Source: Cupriavidus sp. P-10
GTDB lineage: Bacteria > Pseudomonadota > Gammaproteobacteria > Burkholderiales > Burkholderiaceae
Direction: 5' to 3'
NCBI RefSeq assembly: GCF_003402535.2
Contig: NZ_AP025170.1
Coordinates: 2,852,001-2,916,000, forward strand
Length of the DNA stretch: 64,000 bases
A program made the position numbers and the translations under genes. Shown piece after piece: positions 24,091 to 33,173 of the stretch (the stretch's first letter is position 1; every line of letters begins with the position of its first letter). The notes below the pieces were generated by a model, which had not been told where the DNA came from, ran no database searches, and saw only the letters and a program-made list of their open reading frames with translations.

Positions 24091-25629
24091 TCAGGCCGCG
24101 CGGTCCATCAGGAACTGCGTCAGCAGCGGCACCGGGCGGCCAGTGGCGCCCTTGGCCGCGCCGCTCTTCCAGGCGGTGCCGGCGATGTCGAGGTGGGCCC
24201 AGTCGTACTTCTCGGTGAAGCGCGACAGGAAACAGGCCGCGGTCACGCTGCCTGCCGGGCGCCCGCCGATATTGGCCATGTCGGCGAAGTTGGACTTGAG
24301 CTGCTCCTGGTACTCGTCATCGAGCGGCATGCGCCAGGCGGTATCCATGGCATGGCGGCCGGCCTGCAGCAACTGGTCGGCCAGCATGTCGGAGCGCGAG
24401 TACAGGCCGCTGTTCTGGTGCCCCAGCGCGATGATGCAGGCGCCGGTCAGCGTGGCCACGTCGATCACCGCGGCCGGCTTGAAGCGCTCGACATAGGTCA
24501 GCGCGTCGCACAGGATCAGGCGGCCTTCGGCGTCGGTGTTCAGGATCTCGATGGTCTGGCCAGACATGCTGGTGACGACATCGCCCGGCTTGGTGGCGAT
24601 GCCGCTGGGCATGTTCTCGCAGGTCGGGACCACGGCCACGACATTGAGCTTCAGGCCCATCTCCGCCACGGCCTGGATGGTGCCCAGCACCGAAGCGGCG
24701 CCGCACATGTCGTACTTCATCTCGTCCATGCCCTCGCCCGGCTTGAGCGAGATGCCGCCGGTATCGAAGGTGATGCCCTTGCCCACCAGCACCACCGGCG
24801 CCTGCTTGGCGCCCGCGCCGTCATAGCGCAGCACGATGAACTGCGGCGGCTCCTCGCTGCCCTTGGTCACTGCCAGGAACGCGCCCATGTTGAGCGACTC
24901 GATCTGCTTGCGGCCCAGCACTTCGGCCTTGAGCTTGTGGCGCTTGGCGATGCTGCGCGCGGCATTGGCCAGGTAGGTCGGGGTGCAGATATTGGACGGC
25001 AGGTTGCCCAGGTCGCGCGTCACTTCCATGCCGTTGGCGATGGCGGTGCCGCGCACCGCGGCCTGGGTGGCGGCGCGGGCGTCGCTGCTGTCGACCGCGA
25101 TCACGACCTTGCGCAGCGTCGACTTGTCGGCGCCGTTGGGCTTGCCGTTGGCATTGGCGCGCTTCAGGCCGGGATGACGCTCAAGCAGCCGGTAGCCGGC
25201 GTCGCGCACCAGCGTGATGGTGGTGATAATGGCCCAGGAGACCTCGCGCTGCTGCGGCGCCTGCTGCGCCAGGCACCACAGCGCGGTGGTGGCGCGCGTG
25301 GACGACAAGGCACGCACCGCGGTGCGCACGGCGTCGGCAAAGGCCTTGTCCGAGAACTCGGCTTCCTTGCCCAGGCCCACCAGCAGCACGCGCGCGGCAC
25401 CGATGCCGGCCACTTCATGCAGCATCAGGTGGGTGCCGCGCTTGCCTTCGAAATCGCCCTGCTTGACCAGCCGCGCCACCAAGCCCTTGGTGGCCGTGTC
25501 CAGCGCCTTGGCCACGCCGGCCAGGTTCTGGCCTTCGAACAGGCCGACCACGAGGCAGTCAGTCTTGGTCGCCAGGAAACCATTTTGGCCGGCTTTACTC
25601 CAATCCAGGGCTTTTGTGCTAAATTCCAT
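24091..25629 (-). CDS. pepA: Leucyl aminopeptidase (M17)
   Basis: PepA is a hexameric cytosolic di-zinc aminopeptidase. In E. coli it also acts as a DNA-binding accessory protein. The 512-residue protein carries the metal site motifs [16 protein letters not shown] (about 277-292) and the NTDAEGRL signature (about 357-364), along with [11 protein letters not shown]. The ATG at 25629 has GGAAGG upstream and gives [14 protein letters not shown], so it is preferred to the longer frame. It is divergent from lptF with a 187-bp intergenic region containing a TATTAT-type -10 box, the usual pepA//lptF arrangement. Confidence 0.95.
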   Translation of the reverse strand: MEFSTKALDWSKAGQNGFLATKTDCLVVGLFEGQNLAGVAKALDTATKGLVARLVKQGDFEGKRGTHLMLHEVAGIGAARVLLVGLGKEAEFSDKAFADAVRTAVRALSSTRATTALWCLAQQAPQQREVSWAIITTITLVRDAGYRLLERHPGLKRANANGKPNGADKSTLRKVVIAVDSSDARAATQAAVRGTAIANGMEVTRDLGNLPSNICTPTYLANAARSIAKRHKLKAEVLGRKQIESLNMGAFLAVTKGSEEPPQFIVLRYDGAGAKQAPVVLVGKGITFDTGGISLKPGEGMDEMKYDMCGAASVLGTIQAVAEMGLKLNVVAVVPTCENMPSGIATKPGDVVTSMSGQTIEILNTDAEGRLILCDALTYVERFKPAAVIDVATLTGACIIALGHQNSGLYSRSDMLADQLLQAGRHAMDTAWRMPLDDEYQEQLKSNFADMANIGGRPAGSVTAACFLSRFTEKYDWAHLDIAGTAWKSGAAKGATGRPVPLLTQFLMDRAA

Positions 25630-25816
25630 CGCGCTTCCTTCCAGGGGCTCGTTAGACACGAAAGCCTCTATTATCCGCGATTTTTACCCCGCGACCTGCC
25701 GCCGCTGATACGCCCCGGTCACGCTGCCAGCCAGTTGTGCTGCCAGCCCGCTGTTCTGCCAGGCACCTCGCACGGCACATCGCCCGCTCCGGCCGGCAGC
25801 CCGGAACAGAACCCGC

Positions 25817-26944
25817 ATGATCCTTCAACAAGCCCTGCGACGCGAGCTCGCCTACACCGCCGGGGCGGTGTTCCTGGTGATGCTGACCTTCATGCTCACG
25901 TCGCTCGTGATCCGCATCCTGGGGATGGCCGCCAGCGGCAAGGCCAGCCCCAACGACGTGCTGATGCTGATCGGCCTGGCCACCATCGGCTACCTGTCCA
26001 TCCTGCTGTCGGCCACCCTGTTCATCTCCACCCTGATCGTGCTTACGCGCTGGTACAAGGATTCGGAGATGGTGGTGTGGTTCTCGGCCGGCATCTCGCT
26101 GCGCGACCTGGTCAAGCCGGTGCTGCAGTTCGCGGCGCCCTTCATCGTGCTGGCGCTGCTGCTGGGCATGTTCGCCTGGCCGTGGGCCAACCAGCAGAGC
26201 GCGCTGTTCCGCGACCGCTTCGAGCAGCGCGGGGTGATGTCGATGATCGCCGCCGGCCGCTTCATCGAACCCGCCAAGGCCAACTACGTGCTGTTCATCG
26301 AGGGCATGGACCCCGACATGAAGCATGCGCGCAATGTCTTCGTCGCCAATTCCGAAGCCGACAAGATCGGCGTGGCGCTGGCGCACCAGGGCAAGTTCGA
26401 GACCATGCCCAACGGCGACCGCATGGTGGTGATGGAAAACGGCCGCCGCTATTCCGGCACGCCCGGCCAGATCGACTACCGCATCGTCGAGTTCGAACGC
26501 TATGCGGTCAAGGTGGACAGCAAGCCGCCCGAGTCCGAGGCCAAGCTGCCGCCCAAGAGCCGCGACACCATCGAGCTGATCCGCAACCCCACGCGCGAGA
26601 ACCTGGGCGAGCTGATCTGGCGCATCTCGCTGCCGATCCTGGCCTTTAACTTCGTGATGATCGCGATTCCGCTGGCCTACGTGAACCCGCGTTTGGGCCG
26701 CTATACCCCGCTGGTGTTCGCGGTGCTGATCTACCTGACCTACAGCAACCTGATCAACCTGACGCAATCCTGGGTGCGCAACGGCTCGATGCCGTTCTGG
26801 CTGGCCTGGTGGCCAATCCACCTGACGGTGTTCCTGGGGGCGCTGGTGCTGTTCCGCTACCGGCAGAACCGCAGCCTGGGCGGCTGGAGCGCCGTGTTCG
26901 GCCTGAAACGGCGCAATGCCGCCACCAGCGGGAGCCGGGCATGA
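25817..26944 (+). CDS. lptF: LPS export ABC transporter permease LptF
   Basis: LptF pairs with LptG and LptB2 to extract lipopolysaccharide from the inner membrane. The 375-residue protein has three N-terminal transmembrane helices (up to about residue 120). A periplasmic beta-jellyroll follows (about 130-270; FIEPAKANYVLFIEGMD, GRRYSGTPGQIDYRI), then three C-terminal helices. It overlaps lptG by ATGA (26941-26944). Length and topology fit the family. Confidence 0.95.
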   Translation: MILQQALRRELAYTAGAVFLVMLTFMLTSLVIRILGMAASGKASPNDVLMLIGLATIGYLSILLSATLFISTLIVLTRWYKDSEMVVWFSAGISLRDLVKPVLQFAAPFIVLALLLGMFAWPWANQQSALFRDRFEQRGVMSMIAAGRFIEPAKANYVLFIEGMDPDMKHARNVFVANSEADKIGVALAHQGKFETMPNGDRMVVMENGRRYSGTPGQIDYRIVEFERYAVKVDSKPPESEAKLPPKSRDTIELIRNPTRENLGELIWRISLPILAFNFVMIAIPLAYVNPRLGRYTPLVFAVLIYLTYSNLINLTQSWVRNGSMPFWLAWWPIHLTVFLGALVLFRYRQNRSLGGWSAVFGLKRRNAATSGSRA

Positions 26945-28110
26945 GGATCCTGCGCGTCTACGAACGCTACTTCGGCCGGCTGGTCTATGGCGTGTTCGCC
27001 TTCATCCTGTTCGCGGTGCTGTCGCTGTTTGTGTTCTTCGACATGCTCAATGAGCTGGAGAATGTCAACGCCCAGTACACCTCCCTGGTGGCGCTGTTCC
27101 ACGTGCTGCTGCAGGCCCCAACCCGGGTCTACGAGGTGCTGCCGATCGCGGTGCTGATCAGTGCGATCTACGTGTTCTCGCAGCTGGCCAGCCAGTCCGA
27201 GTTCACCATCTTCCGCGTCGCCGGGCTGAATACTCGGCAGGCGCTGTTCTCGCTGTTCAAGCTGGCGGTGCCGCTGGCGATCGTGACCTTTATCTTCGGC
27301 GAGTTCATCGGCCCGCGCGCCGAGCAGTACGCGCAGAAGATCAAGCTTGAGGCGATCGGCGCGACGGTGTCGGCGGGCTTCCGTTCCGGCGTCTGGGTCA
27401 AGGACCGCGACCAGGACCCGGCCGGCGGCGGCGAGATCACCCGCTTCGTCAACGTGGCGGGGCTGCGGCCGGACCAGACCATCACCGGCATCACCATCTA
27501 CGAGTTCGACCCGCAATACCGGCTGCGCGTGATCCGCGTGGCCAAGGAAGGCCGCTACCAGGGCAGCCAGGCCTGGGAGCTGCAAGGGGTCAGCGAGACA
27601 CGCTTCACCGAGCTGATGCCGCAGGCCGATGCGGCCAGGAGCGCACCGCCGCGTGATGCCCTGTCGCCGGATTTCCGTGCCGAGCAGCTGAAATTCCCGC
27701 GCGTGGCCATGCACTCGGAATTGACGCCACAGATCCTGTCGGTGCTGCTGGTGACGCCGGAGCGGATGTCGACGCTCGACCTGTTCCGCTATATCCGCCA
27801 CCTGCGCGACAACAAGCAGGACACGCAGCGCTATGAGATCGCGTTCTGGAAGAAGGTGATCTACCCGCTGACGCTGTTCGTGATGGTGGCGCTGGCGCTG
27901 CCCTTCGCCTACCTGCACGCGCGTGCAGGCGCGGTGGGCGTGAAGGTGTTCGGCGGCATCATGCTGGGGCTGTCGTTCCACCTGTCGAATACGCTGTTCT
28001 CGCACGTCGGCCTGCTGCATACCTGGCCGCCCATCATCTCCGCGTTGGTGCCAGGCACGCTCTACCTGACGGTGGCGCTGCTGGCCCTGCGCTGGGTTGA
28101 CCGGCACTGA
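26941..28110 (+). CDS. lptG: LPS export ABC transporter permease LptG
   Basis: The 389-residue partner of LptF has the same layout of three helices, a periplasmic beta-jellyroll and three helices. The N-terminal MRILRVYERYFGR and the QLASQSEFTIFRVAGL coupling helix (about 81-96) are typical of LptG. The start at 26941 is set by the ATGA overlap with lptF, and a longer in-frame extension lies inside lptF. The protein forms half of the LPS entry gate in the inner membrane. A cbiX gene follows after 8 bp and may be co-transcribed. Confidence 0.95.
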   Translation: MRILRVYERYFGRLVYGVFAFILFAVLSLFVFFDMLNELENVNAQYTSLVALFHVLLQAPTRVYEVLPIAVLISAIYVFSQLASQSEFTIFRVAGLNTRQALFSLFKLAVPLAIVTFIFGEFIGPRAEQYAQKIKLEAIGATVSAGFRSGVWVKDRDQDPAGGGEITRFVNVAGLRPDQTITGITIYEFDPQYRLRVIRVAKEGRYQGSQAWELQGVSETRFTELMPQADAARSAPPRDALSPDFRAEQLKFPRVAMHSELTPQILSVLLVTPERMSTLDLFRYIRHLRDNKQDTQRYEIAFWKKVIYPLTLFVMVALALPFAYLHARAGAVGVKVFGGIMLGLSFHLSNTLFSHVGLLHTWPPIISALVPGTLYLTVALLALRWVDRH

Positions 28111-28118
28111 GGACGGCC

Positions 28119-28517
28119 ATGGCAGCTAGCGATCGTGCCCTGGTCCTGTTCGCGCACGGCGCGCGCGATGCGCGCTGGCGCGAGCCGTTCGAGCGGCTGC
28201 AGCAGAAGCTGGTTGCCGCCCTGCCCGGCTGCGAGGTGCGGCTGGCGTTCCTGGAACTGATGTCGCCGCTGCTGCCGGATACGCTGGCGGAACTGGCCGC
28301 GGGCGGCGTCGGCGAGGTCACAGTGGTGCCGGTGTTCTTCGGCCAGGGCGGCCACATCCGGCGCGACCTGCCGGCCCTGCTCGACCAGTGCCGGCAGGCC
28401 CATTCCGGCCTGCGGATCCATTGCGCGGCCGCGGTCGGCGAGTCCGATGCGGTGCTGGATGCGATCGCGGCCTACTGCATGGCGTCGCTGCCGGCTGGGG
28501 ATCCTGCAAAGCCCTGA
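28119..28517 (+). CDS. Short CbiX-type chelatase (sirohydrochlorin ferrochelatase/cobaltochelatase)
   Basis: The 132-residue protein is a single CbiX domain. It has the N-terminal metal-site motif LVLFAHGARDARWREPFE (about residues 8-25) and VVPVFFGQGGHIRRDLP (about 70-86), which holds the second histidine. Short CbiX proteins act as homodimers that insert Fe or Co into sirohydrochlorin. The siroheme methyltransferase gene cobA is encoded convergently 85 bp away, beside the sulfite reductase genes, so iron insertion for siroheme is the likely role. It may be transcribed with lptFG and is followed by a strong terminator. Confidence 0.88.
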   Translation: MAASDRALVLFAHGARDARWREPFERLQQKLVAALPGCEVRLAFLELMSPLLPDTLAELAAGGVGEVTVVPVFFGQGGHIRRDLPALLDQCRQAHSGLRIHCAAAVGESDAVLDAIAAYCMASLPAGDPAKP

Positions 28518-28542
28518 GCGGCCCATGGATCCACGAATGAAC

Positions 28543-28575
28543 AAAGCCCCGTGCCGGCATACCGGCACGGGGCTT
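28543..28575. terminator. Bidirectional terminator between cbiX and cobA
   Basis: AAAGCCCCGTGCCGG and CCGGCACGGGGCTTT form a perfect 15-bp stem with a tiny loop. T-rich sequence follows it on the plus strand. It separates two converging operons. Confidence 0.9.
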
Positions 28576-28601
28576 TGTCTTTGTGGCGCGGAGCCTTCGG
28601 C

Positions 28602-29402
28602 TCAGGCAGCGCGCGGGGTGAGCACCCCGGTCGTGCCGGCGTCTTCCCGCGGCGACTCGGTGGCGCGCGCGGCCAGCGCCTCGCCGATCATCAGCAGGCT
28701 GGGCTGCACCGGGTCGATCCAGGCCGCGGCCTCGCCTGCCGCCATCCGGCCAAGCGTGAACTCGCGGCTGCGCTGGCGCGGCGTGGTGGCGGCTTCCACC
28801 ACCCATGCCGGCGTCGACGCGGGCTTGCCGTGCGCGATCAGCTGCGCGGCGATCGAAGCGGCCTGGTCGCGGCCCATGTAGTAGACCAGCGTATCGGCCT
28901 TGACCGCGGCTTCGATATCGGCCGAGCCCTCGCCGTCCGCCGCCTTGGCCTGCGTGGCAAACGCCACGCTGCGCGACACGCCGCGCTTGGTCAGCGGCTT
29001 GCCGATGGCCGACGCAGCCGCCAGCGCGGCGGTGATGCCGGGCACCACTTCATACTCGATGCCGGCCGCTTCCAGCGCCTGCAGTTCCTCGTCGGCACGG
29101 CCGAACAGCATCGGATCGCCGCCCTTCAGGCGCACCACGCGTTCGTACTTGCTGGCCAGGTCCACGATCTGGCGGTTGATGAACAACTGCGCGGTGGAGC
29201 GCTGGCCGCAGCGCTTGCCGACTTCGACCAGTTCGGCCTGCGGACACCAGGCCAGCATCTCCGGCGACACCAGTGCATCGTGCAGCACCACCTGGGCTTC
29301 GCCCAAAAGCCGTGCACCACGCACCGTAATGAGGTCTGCCGCACCGGGGCCTGCCCCGATGAGGAACACCTTGCCGTAGGTCTTCTGCGCCTGCTTGTCC
29401 AT
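28602..29402 (-). CDS. cobA: Uroporphyrinogen-III C-methyltransferase (siroheme branch)
   Basis: This 266-residue SAM-dependent enzyme makes precorrin-2 from uroporphyrinogen III. It carries KVFLIGAGPGAADLITVRGARLL near residue 11 and VVRLKGGDPMLFGRADEE (about 87-104). EVVPGITAALAAASAIGKPLT, the second family signature, follows. It corresponds to the CysG C-terminal domain alone; the dehydrogenase/ferrochelatase half is missing, and cbiX nearby may supply the chelatase. The ATG at 29402 follows AAGGGG and gives MDKQAQKTYGK. It is the last gene of the cys operon, feeding siroheme to CysI. Confidence 0.94.
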   Translation of the reverse strand: MDKQAQKTYGKVFLIGAGPGAADLITVRGARLLGEAQVVLHDALVSPEMLAWCPQAELVEVGKRCGQRSTAQLFINRQIVDLASKYERVVRLKGGDPMLFGRADEELQALEAAGIEYEVVPGITAALAAASAIGKPLTKRGVSRSVAFATQAKAADGEGSADIEAAVKADTLVYYMGRDQAASIAAQLIAHGKPASTPAWVVEAATTPRQRSREFTLGRMAAGEAAAWIDPVQPSLLMIGEALAARATESPREDAGTTGVLTPRAA

Positions 29403-29440
29403 CTGTTGCCCCTTGTCCGCTCGTTCCTGTTCGTTACCGA

Positions 29441-30745
29441 TCAGGAGAACGCACGGATCATGCCTGCGGCCACCGTGTGGTTGGTCGCCTCGTCGATCAG
29501 CACGAATGCGCCGGTCGCCGGGTTGTCGCCGTAGGCATCGCACACGATCGGCTTCTGCAGCGAGATCTGCACCGAACCGATGTCGTTCAGGCGGATGTCG
29601 TGGCGGCCGGTCTCGTGCGACAGCGTATGCACGTCCAGCACGCGATCCACCGACGACACGCGCGCGAACACGCTGGCCGTGGTGTGCTTGAGCACGTACT
29701 TGCGCGACGGGTTCAGCGACTCGTCGTCGAACCAGCACAGGTCGGCCTGCAGCTTCTTGGCGGAGGCCGTGGTCGCATCGGCGGCAACGAACATGTCACC
29801 GCGTGATACATCGACGTCCTCGGCCAGGCGCACCGTGACCGTGTCTCCGACATTGGCCGATTCCGCGGCGCCGTTGGGCGTCAGCACCTCGGCCACCACG
29901 GCATCGCGGTTGGCGGGCAGCACGCGCAGCTTCTGGCCGACGCGCACGGTGCCGGCCTCGACACGGCCGGCATAGCCGCGGAAGTCGTCCGACTGCGAAC
30001 CGTCCTGGCGGATCACCAGCTGCACCGGGAAGCGCAGCGCGGCGTCGTCCTCGGGCGCGGCCTCTTCCACCGGGAGGTCTTCCAGCAGCGGCAGCAGCGG
30101 CTCGCCCTGGTACCACGGCGTGGCGTCGCTCGCGTGCACGATGTTGTCGCCGCGCAGCGCGGAGACCGGCACGTAGCGCACGTCCTTCAGGCCCAGCTGC
30201 TCGGCCAGTTCGGCGTAGGCGGCGCGGATCTCGTTGAAGGTCTGCTCGCTGAAGTCGACCAGGTCCATCTTGTTGACGGCCACGATCACGTGCTGGATTT
30301 CCAGCAGCTTGAGGATCGCCGAATGGCGCTTGGTCTGCGCCAGCAGCTCGGCGCGGCCGTCCTTGACGGTGACGCGCGTGGCATCGACCAGCACGATGGC
30401 CGCGTGCGCGGTCGACGCGCCGGTAACCATGTTGCGGGTGTACTGCTCGTGGCCCGGCGTATCCGCGATGATGAACTTGCGGCGGGCGGTCGAGAAGTAG
30501 CGGTAGGCCACGTCGATGGTGATGCCCTGCTCGCGTTCGGCTTCCAGGCCGTCGGTCAGCAGCGAGAAGTCGATCTGCTCGCCGGCGGTGCGCTTGTTCT
30601 TGGCATTGGCCAGCGCGGTCAGCTGGTCCGACAGCACAGCCTTGCTGTCATACAGCAGGCGGCCGATCAGCGTGCTCTTGCCGTCGTCGACGGAGCCGGC
30701 GGTGATGAAGCGCAGCAGGCCTTGGTGGGTTGCTTGGTGAGTCAT
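29441..30745 (-). CDS. cysN: Sulfate adenylyltransferase subunit 1 (GTPase subunit)
   Basis: CysN couples GTP hydrolysis to adenylyl-sulfate synthesis by CysD. The 434-residue protein has the G1 motif GSVDDGKST (residues 17-25), G3 DTPGHEQYT (about 95-103) and G4 NKMDLVD, followed by EF-Tu-like barrel domains. There is no fused APS kinase (CysC), which fits the direct APS reductase encoded in the operon. It follows cysD after 25 bp. Confidence 0.96.
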   Translation of the reverse strand: MTHQATHQGLLRFITAGSVDDGKSTLIGRLLYDSKAVLSDQLTALANAKNKRTAGEQIDFSLLTDGLEAEREQGITIDVAYRYFSTARRKFIIADTPGHEQYTRNMVTGASTAHAAIVLVDATRVTVKDGRAELLAQTKRHSAILKLLEIQHVIVAVNKMDLVDFSEQTFNEIRAAYAELAEQLGLKDVRYVPVSALRGDNIVHASDATPWYQGEPLLPLLEDLPVEEAAPEDDAALRFPVQLVIRQDGSQSDDFRGYAGRVEAGTVRVGQKLRVLPANRDAVVAEVLTPNGAAESANVGDTVTVRLAEDVDVSRGDMFVAADATTASAKKLQADLCWFDDESLNPSRKYVLKHTTASVFARVSSVDRVLDVHTLSHETGRHDIRLNDIGSVQISLQKPIVCDAYGDNPATGAFVLIDEATNHTVAAGMIRAFS

Positions 30746-30770
30746 GTCTGGATCCTTTGCTGCGTGCGGC

Positions 30771-31748
30771 TTAGAAGTAGCCTTCCTTCTTGCGGCGCTC
30801 CATCGAAGCTTCGCTGGTCTGGTCGTCCATGCGGGTGGCGCCGCGCTCGGTGATCTCGGTCACCGCGGTCTCGGCGATGATCGCTTCCGGCGAATCGGCA
30901 ACGCTGGCCACCGGGCAGGTGCAGCTGATGTCGCCAACGGTGCGGAAGCGGACCGACAGCACTTCGCTGACGTCGCCGTCCTGCTTGGGCGTGATCGGCG
31001 TGACCGGCACCAGCAGGCCGTTCTTGCGCACCACTTCGCGCTGGTGCGAATAGTAGATCGGCGGCAGGGCCAGCTTCTCGCGGGCGATGTACTGCCACAC
31101 GTCCAGCTCGGTCCAGTTCGAGATCGGGAACACGCGCATCTGCTCGCCCTGCGCCATGCGGGCGTTGTAGAGGCTCCACAGCTCGGGGCGCTGGGCCTTG
31201 GGGTCCCACTGGCCGAACTCGTCGCGGAACGAGAAGATGCGCTCCTTGGCGCGGGCCTTCTCTTCGTCGCGGCGGGCACCGCCCATCAGCGCGTCGAACT
31301 TGTGCGCCTCGATGGTTTCGAGCAGTGTCACGGCCTGCGCCGCGTTGCGCGAATCGGTTTCCTTGCGCAGGCGCACGGTGCCGCGCTTGATCGAGTCTTC
31401 CACATGACCCACCACCAGGCGCGCACCCAGTTCGGCCACGCGCTGGTCACGGAACGTGATGACTTCCGGGTAGTTGTGGCCGGTGTCGATATGCACCAGC
31501 GGGAACGGCAGCTCGATCTTGCGCTCGCCCAGGCGGAATGCCTTCAGCGCCAGGTGCAGCATCACGATCGAATCCTTGCCGCCGGAGAACAGCAGCGCCG
31601 GGTTGCGGCACTCGGCCACCACCTCGCGGATGATGTAGATCGATTCCGCTTCCAGGCGGTCGAGATGGTCGTTCTGTACCTGCAACAGGTGCGCCACGCT
31701 GCTCGTTTGCGTCAACCCTGCTTCTGCGATGTCGTTCATGATGCCCAT
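30771..31748 (-). CDS. cysD: Sulfate adenylyltransferase subunit 2
   Basis: CysD is the ATP-pyrophosphatase-type catalytic subunit that adenylates sulfate. The PP-loop LLFSGGKDSIVMLHLALKAF and the C-terminal STSEASMERRKKEGYF-like ending (here TSEASMERRKKEGYF) are diagnostic. I use the ATG at 31748 (MGIMNDIAEAG, 325 residues) because GAGG lies about 11 nt upstream. The ATG at 31739 (MNDIAEAG) is also possible. The cysH stop is only 13 bp upstream, indicating a tight operon. Confidence 0.95.
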   Translation of the reverse strand: MGIMNDIAEAGLTQTSSVAHLLQVQNDHLDRLEAESIYIIREVVAECRNPALLFSGGKDSIVMLHLALKAFRLGERKIELPFPLVHIDTGHNYPEVITFRDQRVAELGARLVVGHVEDSIKRGTVRLRKETDSRNAAQAVTLLETIEAHKFDALMGGARRDEEKARAKERIFSFRDEFGQWDPKAQRPELWSLYNARMAQGEQMRVFPISNWTELDVWQYIAREKLALPPIYYSHQREVVRKNGLLVPVTPITPKQDGDVSEVLSVRFRTVGDISCTCPVASVADSPEAIIAETAVTEITERGATRMDDQTSEASMERRKKEGYF

Positions 31749-31761
31749 TTTTGTACCGGCC

Positions 31762-32574
31762 TCAATGCTTGATGTTCTGTTCGTGGAGCCCGCACTCTTT
31801 CGAGTCCTTGCTCTCCCACCACCACCGTCCCGCGCGCACGTCCTCGCCCGCGCGCACTGCACGCGTACAGGGTTCGCAGCCGATGCTGGGATAGCCCTTG
31901 GCGTGCAGGTCGTTGACCGGCACGTTGTGGCGCTTCAGGTAGGCCCACACCTCCGGCTCGGACCAGTCCGCCAGCGGGTTGAACTTGGGGATGCCGCGGG
32001 CGTCGTCCATTTCCTCGAACGGCAGCTCGGCGCGCGTCACGGCCTGCTCGCGGCGCTGGCCGGTCAGCCAGGCGTCGGCGTGCGACAGCGCGCGGTTGAG
32101 CGGCTCGACCTTGCGGATGCCGCAGCATTCCTTGCGCAGGTCGATGCTGTCGTAGAAGCCGTTCAGGCCATGCTTCTTCAGGTAGTTCTCGACTGCCTCG
32201 GCGTCCGGCGTGTACTGCTCGATGCTGTAGCCGTAGTGCGACTGCACCTTGTCCAGCACCGCCAGGGTCTCGGCGTGCAGGCGCCCGGTCTGCAGGGTGA
32301 AGACACGGATGCCAGCGCGCACGGCGGGGGTACCGCGCAGGATGGCATCGGTCAGCACCATGTCTTCGGCGGCCAGGCTGGAGGCAAAGCGCGCGCGGAA
32401 AAAACGCGCGGCGATGCCGGCCAGGCGCTCGCCCAGCTCGCGCTCCTTCTGTTCCAGCGCTTCGATGCTGCCGGTGTATTCGGGCGCGACCCACAGCGCG
32501 GGCGGACGCAGGCCGGACACTGAACCGGCACCCGTGTCTGCCACCACCGCAATATCGCTCAGCACCGTGCTCAT
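31762..32574 (-). CDS. cysH: Assimilatory adenylyl-sulfate (APS) reductase
   Basis: The 270-residue protein reduces APS (rather than PAPS) to sulfite with thioredoxin. The evidence is the [4Fe-4S] cysteine pairs KECCGIRKVEPL (about residues 139-150) and GCEPCTRAV (about 228-236), found in plant/bacterial APS reductases but not in E. coli PAPS reductase. The C-terminal SKDSKECGLHEQ carries the redox-active cysteine. Its ATG overlaps the DUF934 stop by ATGA (32571-32574). The absence of CysC in the operon agrees with APS use. Confidence 0.94.
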   Translation of the reverse strand: MSTVLSDIAVVADTGAGSVSGLRPPALWVAPEYTGSIEALEQKERELGERLAGIAARFFRARFASSLAAEDMVLTDAILRGTPAVRAGIRVFTLQTGRLHAETLAVLDKVQSHYGYSIEQYTPDAEAVENYLKKHGLNGFYDSIDLRKECCGIRKVEPLNRALSHADAWLTGQRREQAVTRAELPFEEMDDARGIPKFNPLADWSEPEVWAYLKRHNVPVNDLHAKGYPSIGCEPCTRAVRAGEDVRAGRWWWESKDSKECGLHEQNIKH

Positions 32575-33155
32575 GCCGTGGCCTTCGGTTGCACGACGCC
32601 ATCTTCGGTGCGGGCGCGGCGGAACAGCGGCAGCGGCTCGTCGACCGAAGCCTGGTAGGTCACCGTGAACTCGGTGAAGCCCTTGATGGCGTCGTCGATG
32701 TTCTTGTCGGCGCGCACCGCGAAGGCGTCGAAGCCGCAGCGCTTCATGAAGTTGAGCTGGTCGCGCAGCACGTCGCCGATGGCGCGCAGCTGGCCTTCCC
32801 ACTTGTAGCGGGTGCGCAGCAGGTAGGCCGTGGAGAAGCCGCGGCCATCGCGGAACACCGGGAAGTCCACCGCCACCAGCGACACGCGGTCGAAGTACGC
32901 GGCGGCATCGCCCGGCTCGTCTTCCGGCGCCAGCCACACGCCGGTGCGTGCCGCGTCGCGGCCGGCCAGCAGCGCTTCATTGGCCTTCCACACCGACAGC
33001 GGGAACAGCACGGCGTCCTGGCCTTGCACGGCAGCAGCGACCAGTTCCTCGGTCAGCGGTTGCTCTTCAGTGGCGCGCAGCACGGTCCAGTTGTCTTCGA
33101 CGATCACCGGGGTGACGTTCGCACCGTCGCGTTGCAGTTGAATGATCTTTGCCAT
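32571..33155 (-). CDS. DUF934 protein of the sulfite reductase/APS reductase operon
   Basis: The 194-residue product is a DUF934 protein, a family found almost only between cysI and cysH in beta- and alpha-proteobacteria. Visible conserved pieces are DAVLFPLSVWKANEALLAGR, VDFPVFRDGRGFSTAYLLR (about 98-116) and LNFMKRCGFDAFAVR. No cofactor motif is evident. Coupled translation with cysH and tight spacing to cysI (18 bp) suggest a small accessory or electron-transfer role in sulfite reduction, since a CysJ flavoprotein is lacking here. That is inference. Confidence 0.88.
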   Translation of the reverse strand: MAKIIQLQRDGANVTPVIVEDNWTVLRATEEQPLTEELVAAAVQGQDAVLFPLSVWKANEALLAGRDAARTGVWLAPEDEPGDAAAYFDRVSLVAVDFPVFRDGRGFSTAYLLRTRYKWEGQLRAIGDVLRDQLNFMKRCGFDAFAVRADKNIDDAIKGFTEFTVTYQASVDEPLPLFRRARTEDGVVQPKATA

Positions 33156-33173
33156 GTTCAGTCTCTCCGGTCC

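Noticed and set aside
24193..26649. 818-codon plus-strand frame across pepA and lptF
   Set aside because: It runs antisense through pepA and in a wrong frame through lptF, shows no domain, and exists because stops are rare in GC-rich third-frame sequence.
29441..30745. CysN/CysC fusion
   Set aside because: The protein ends after the EF-Tu-like domains at 434 residues; no APS kinase domain is present.
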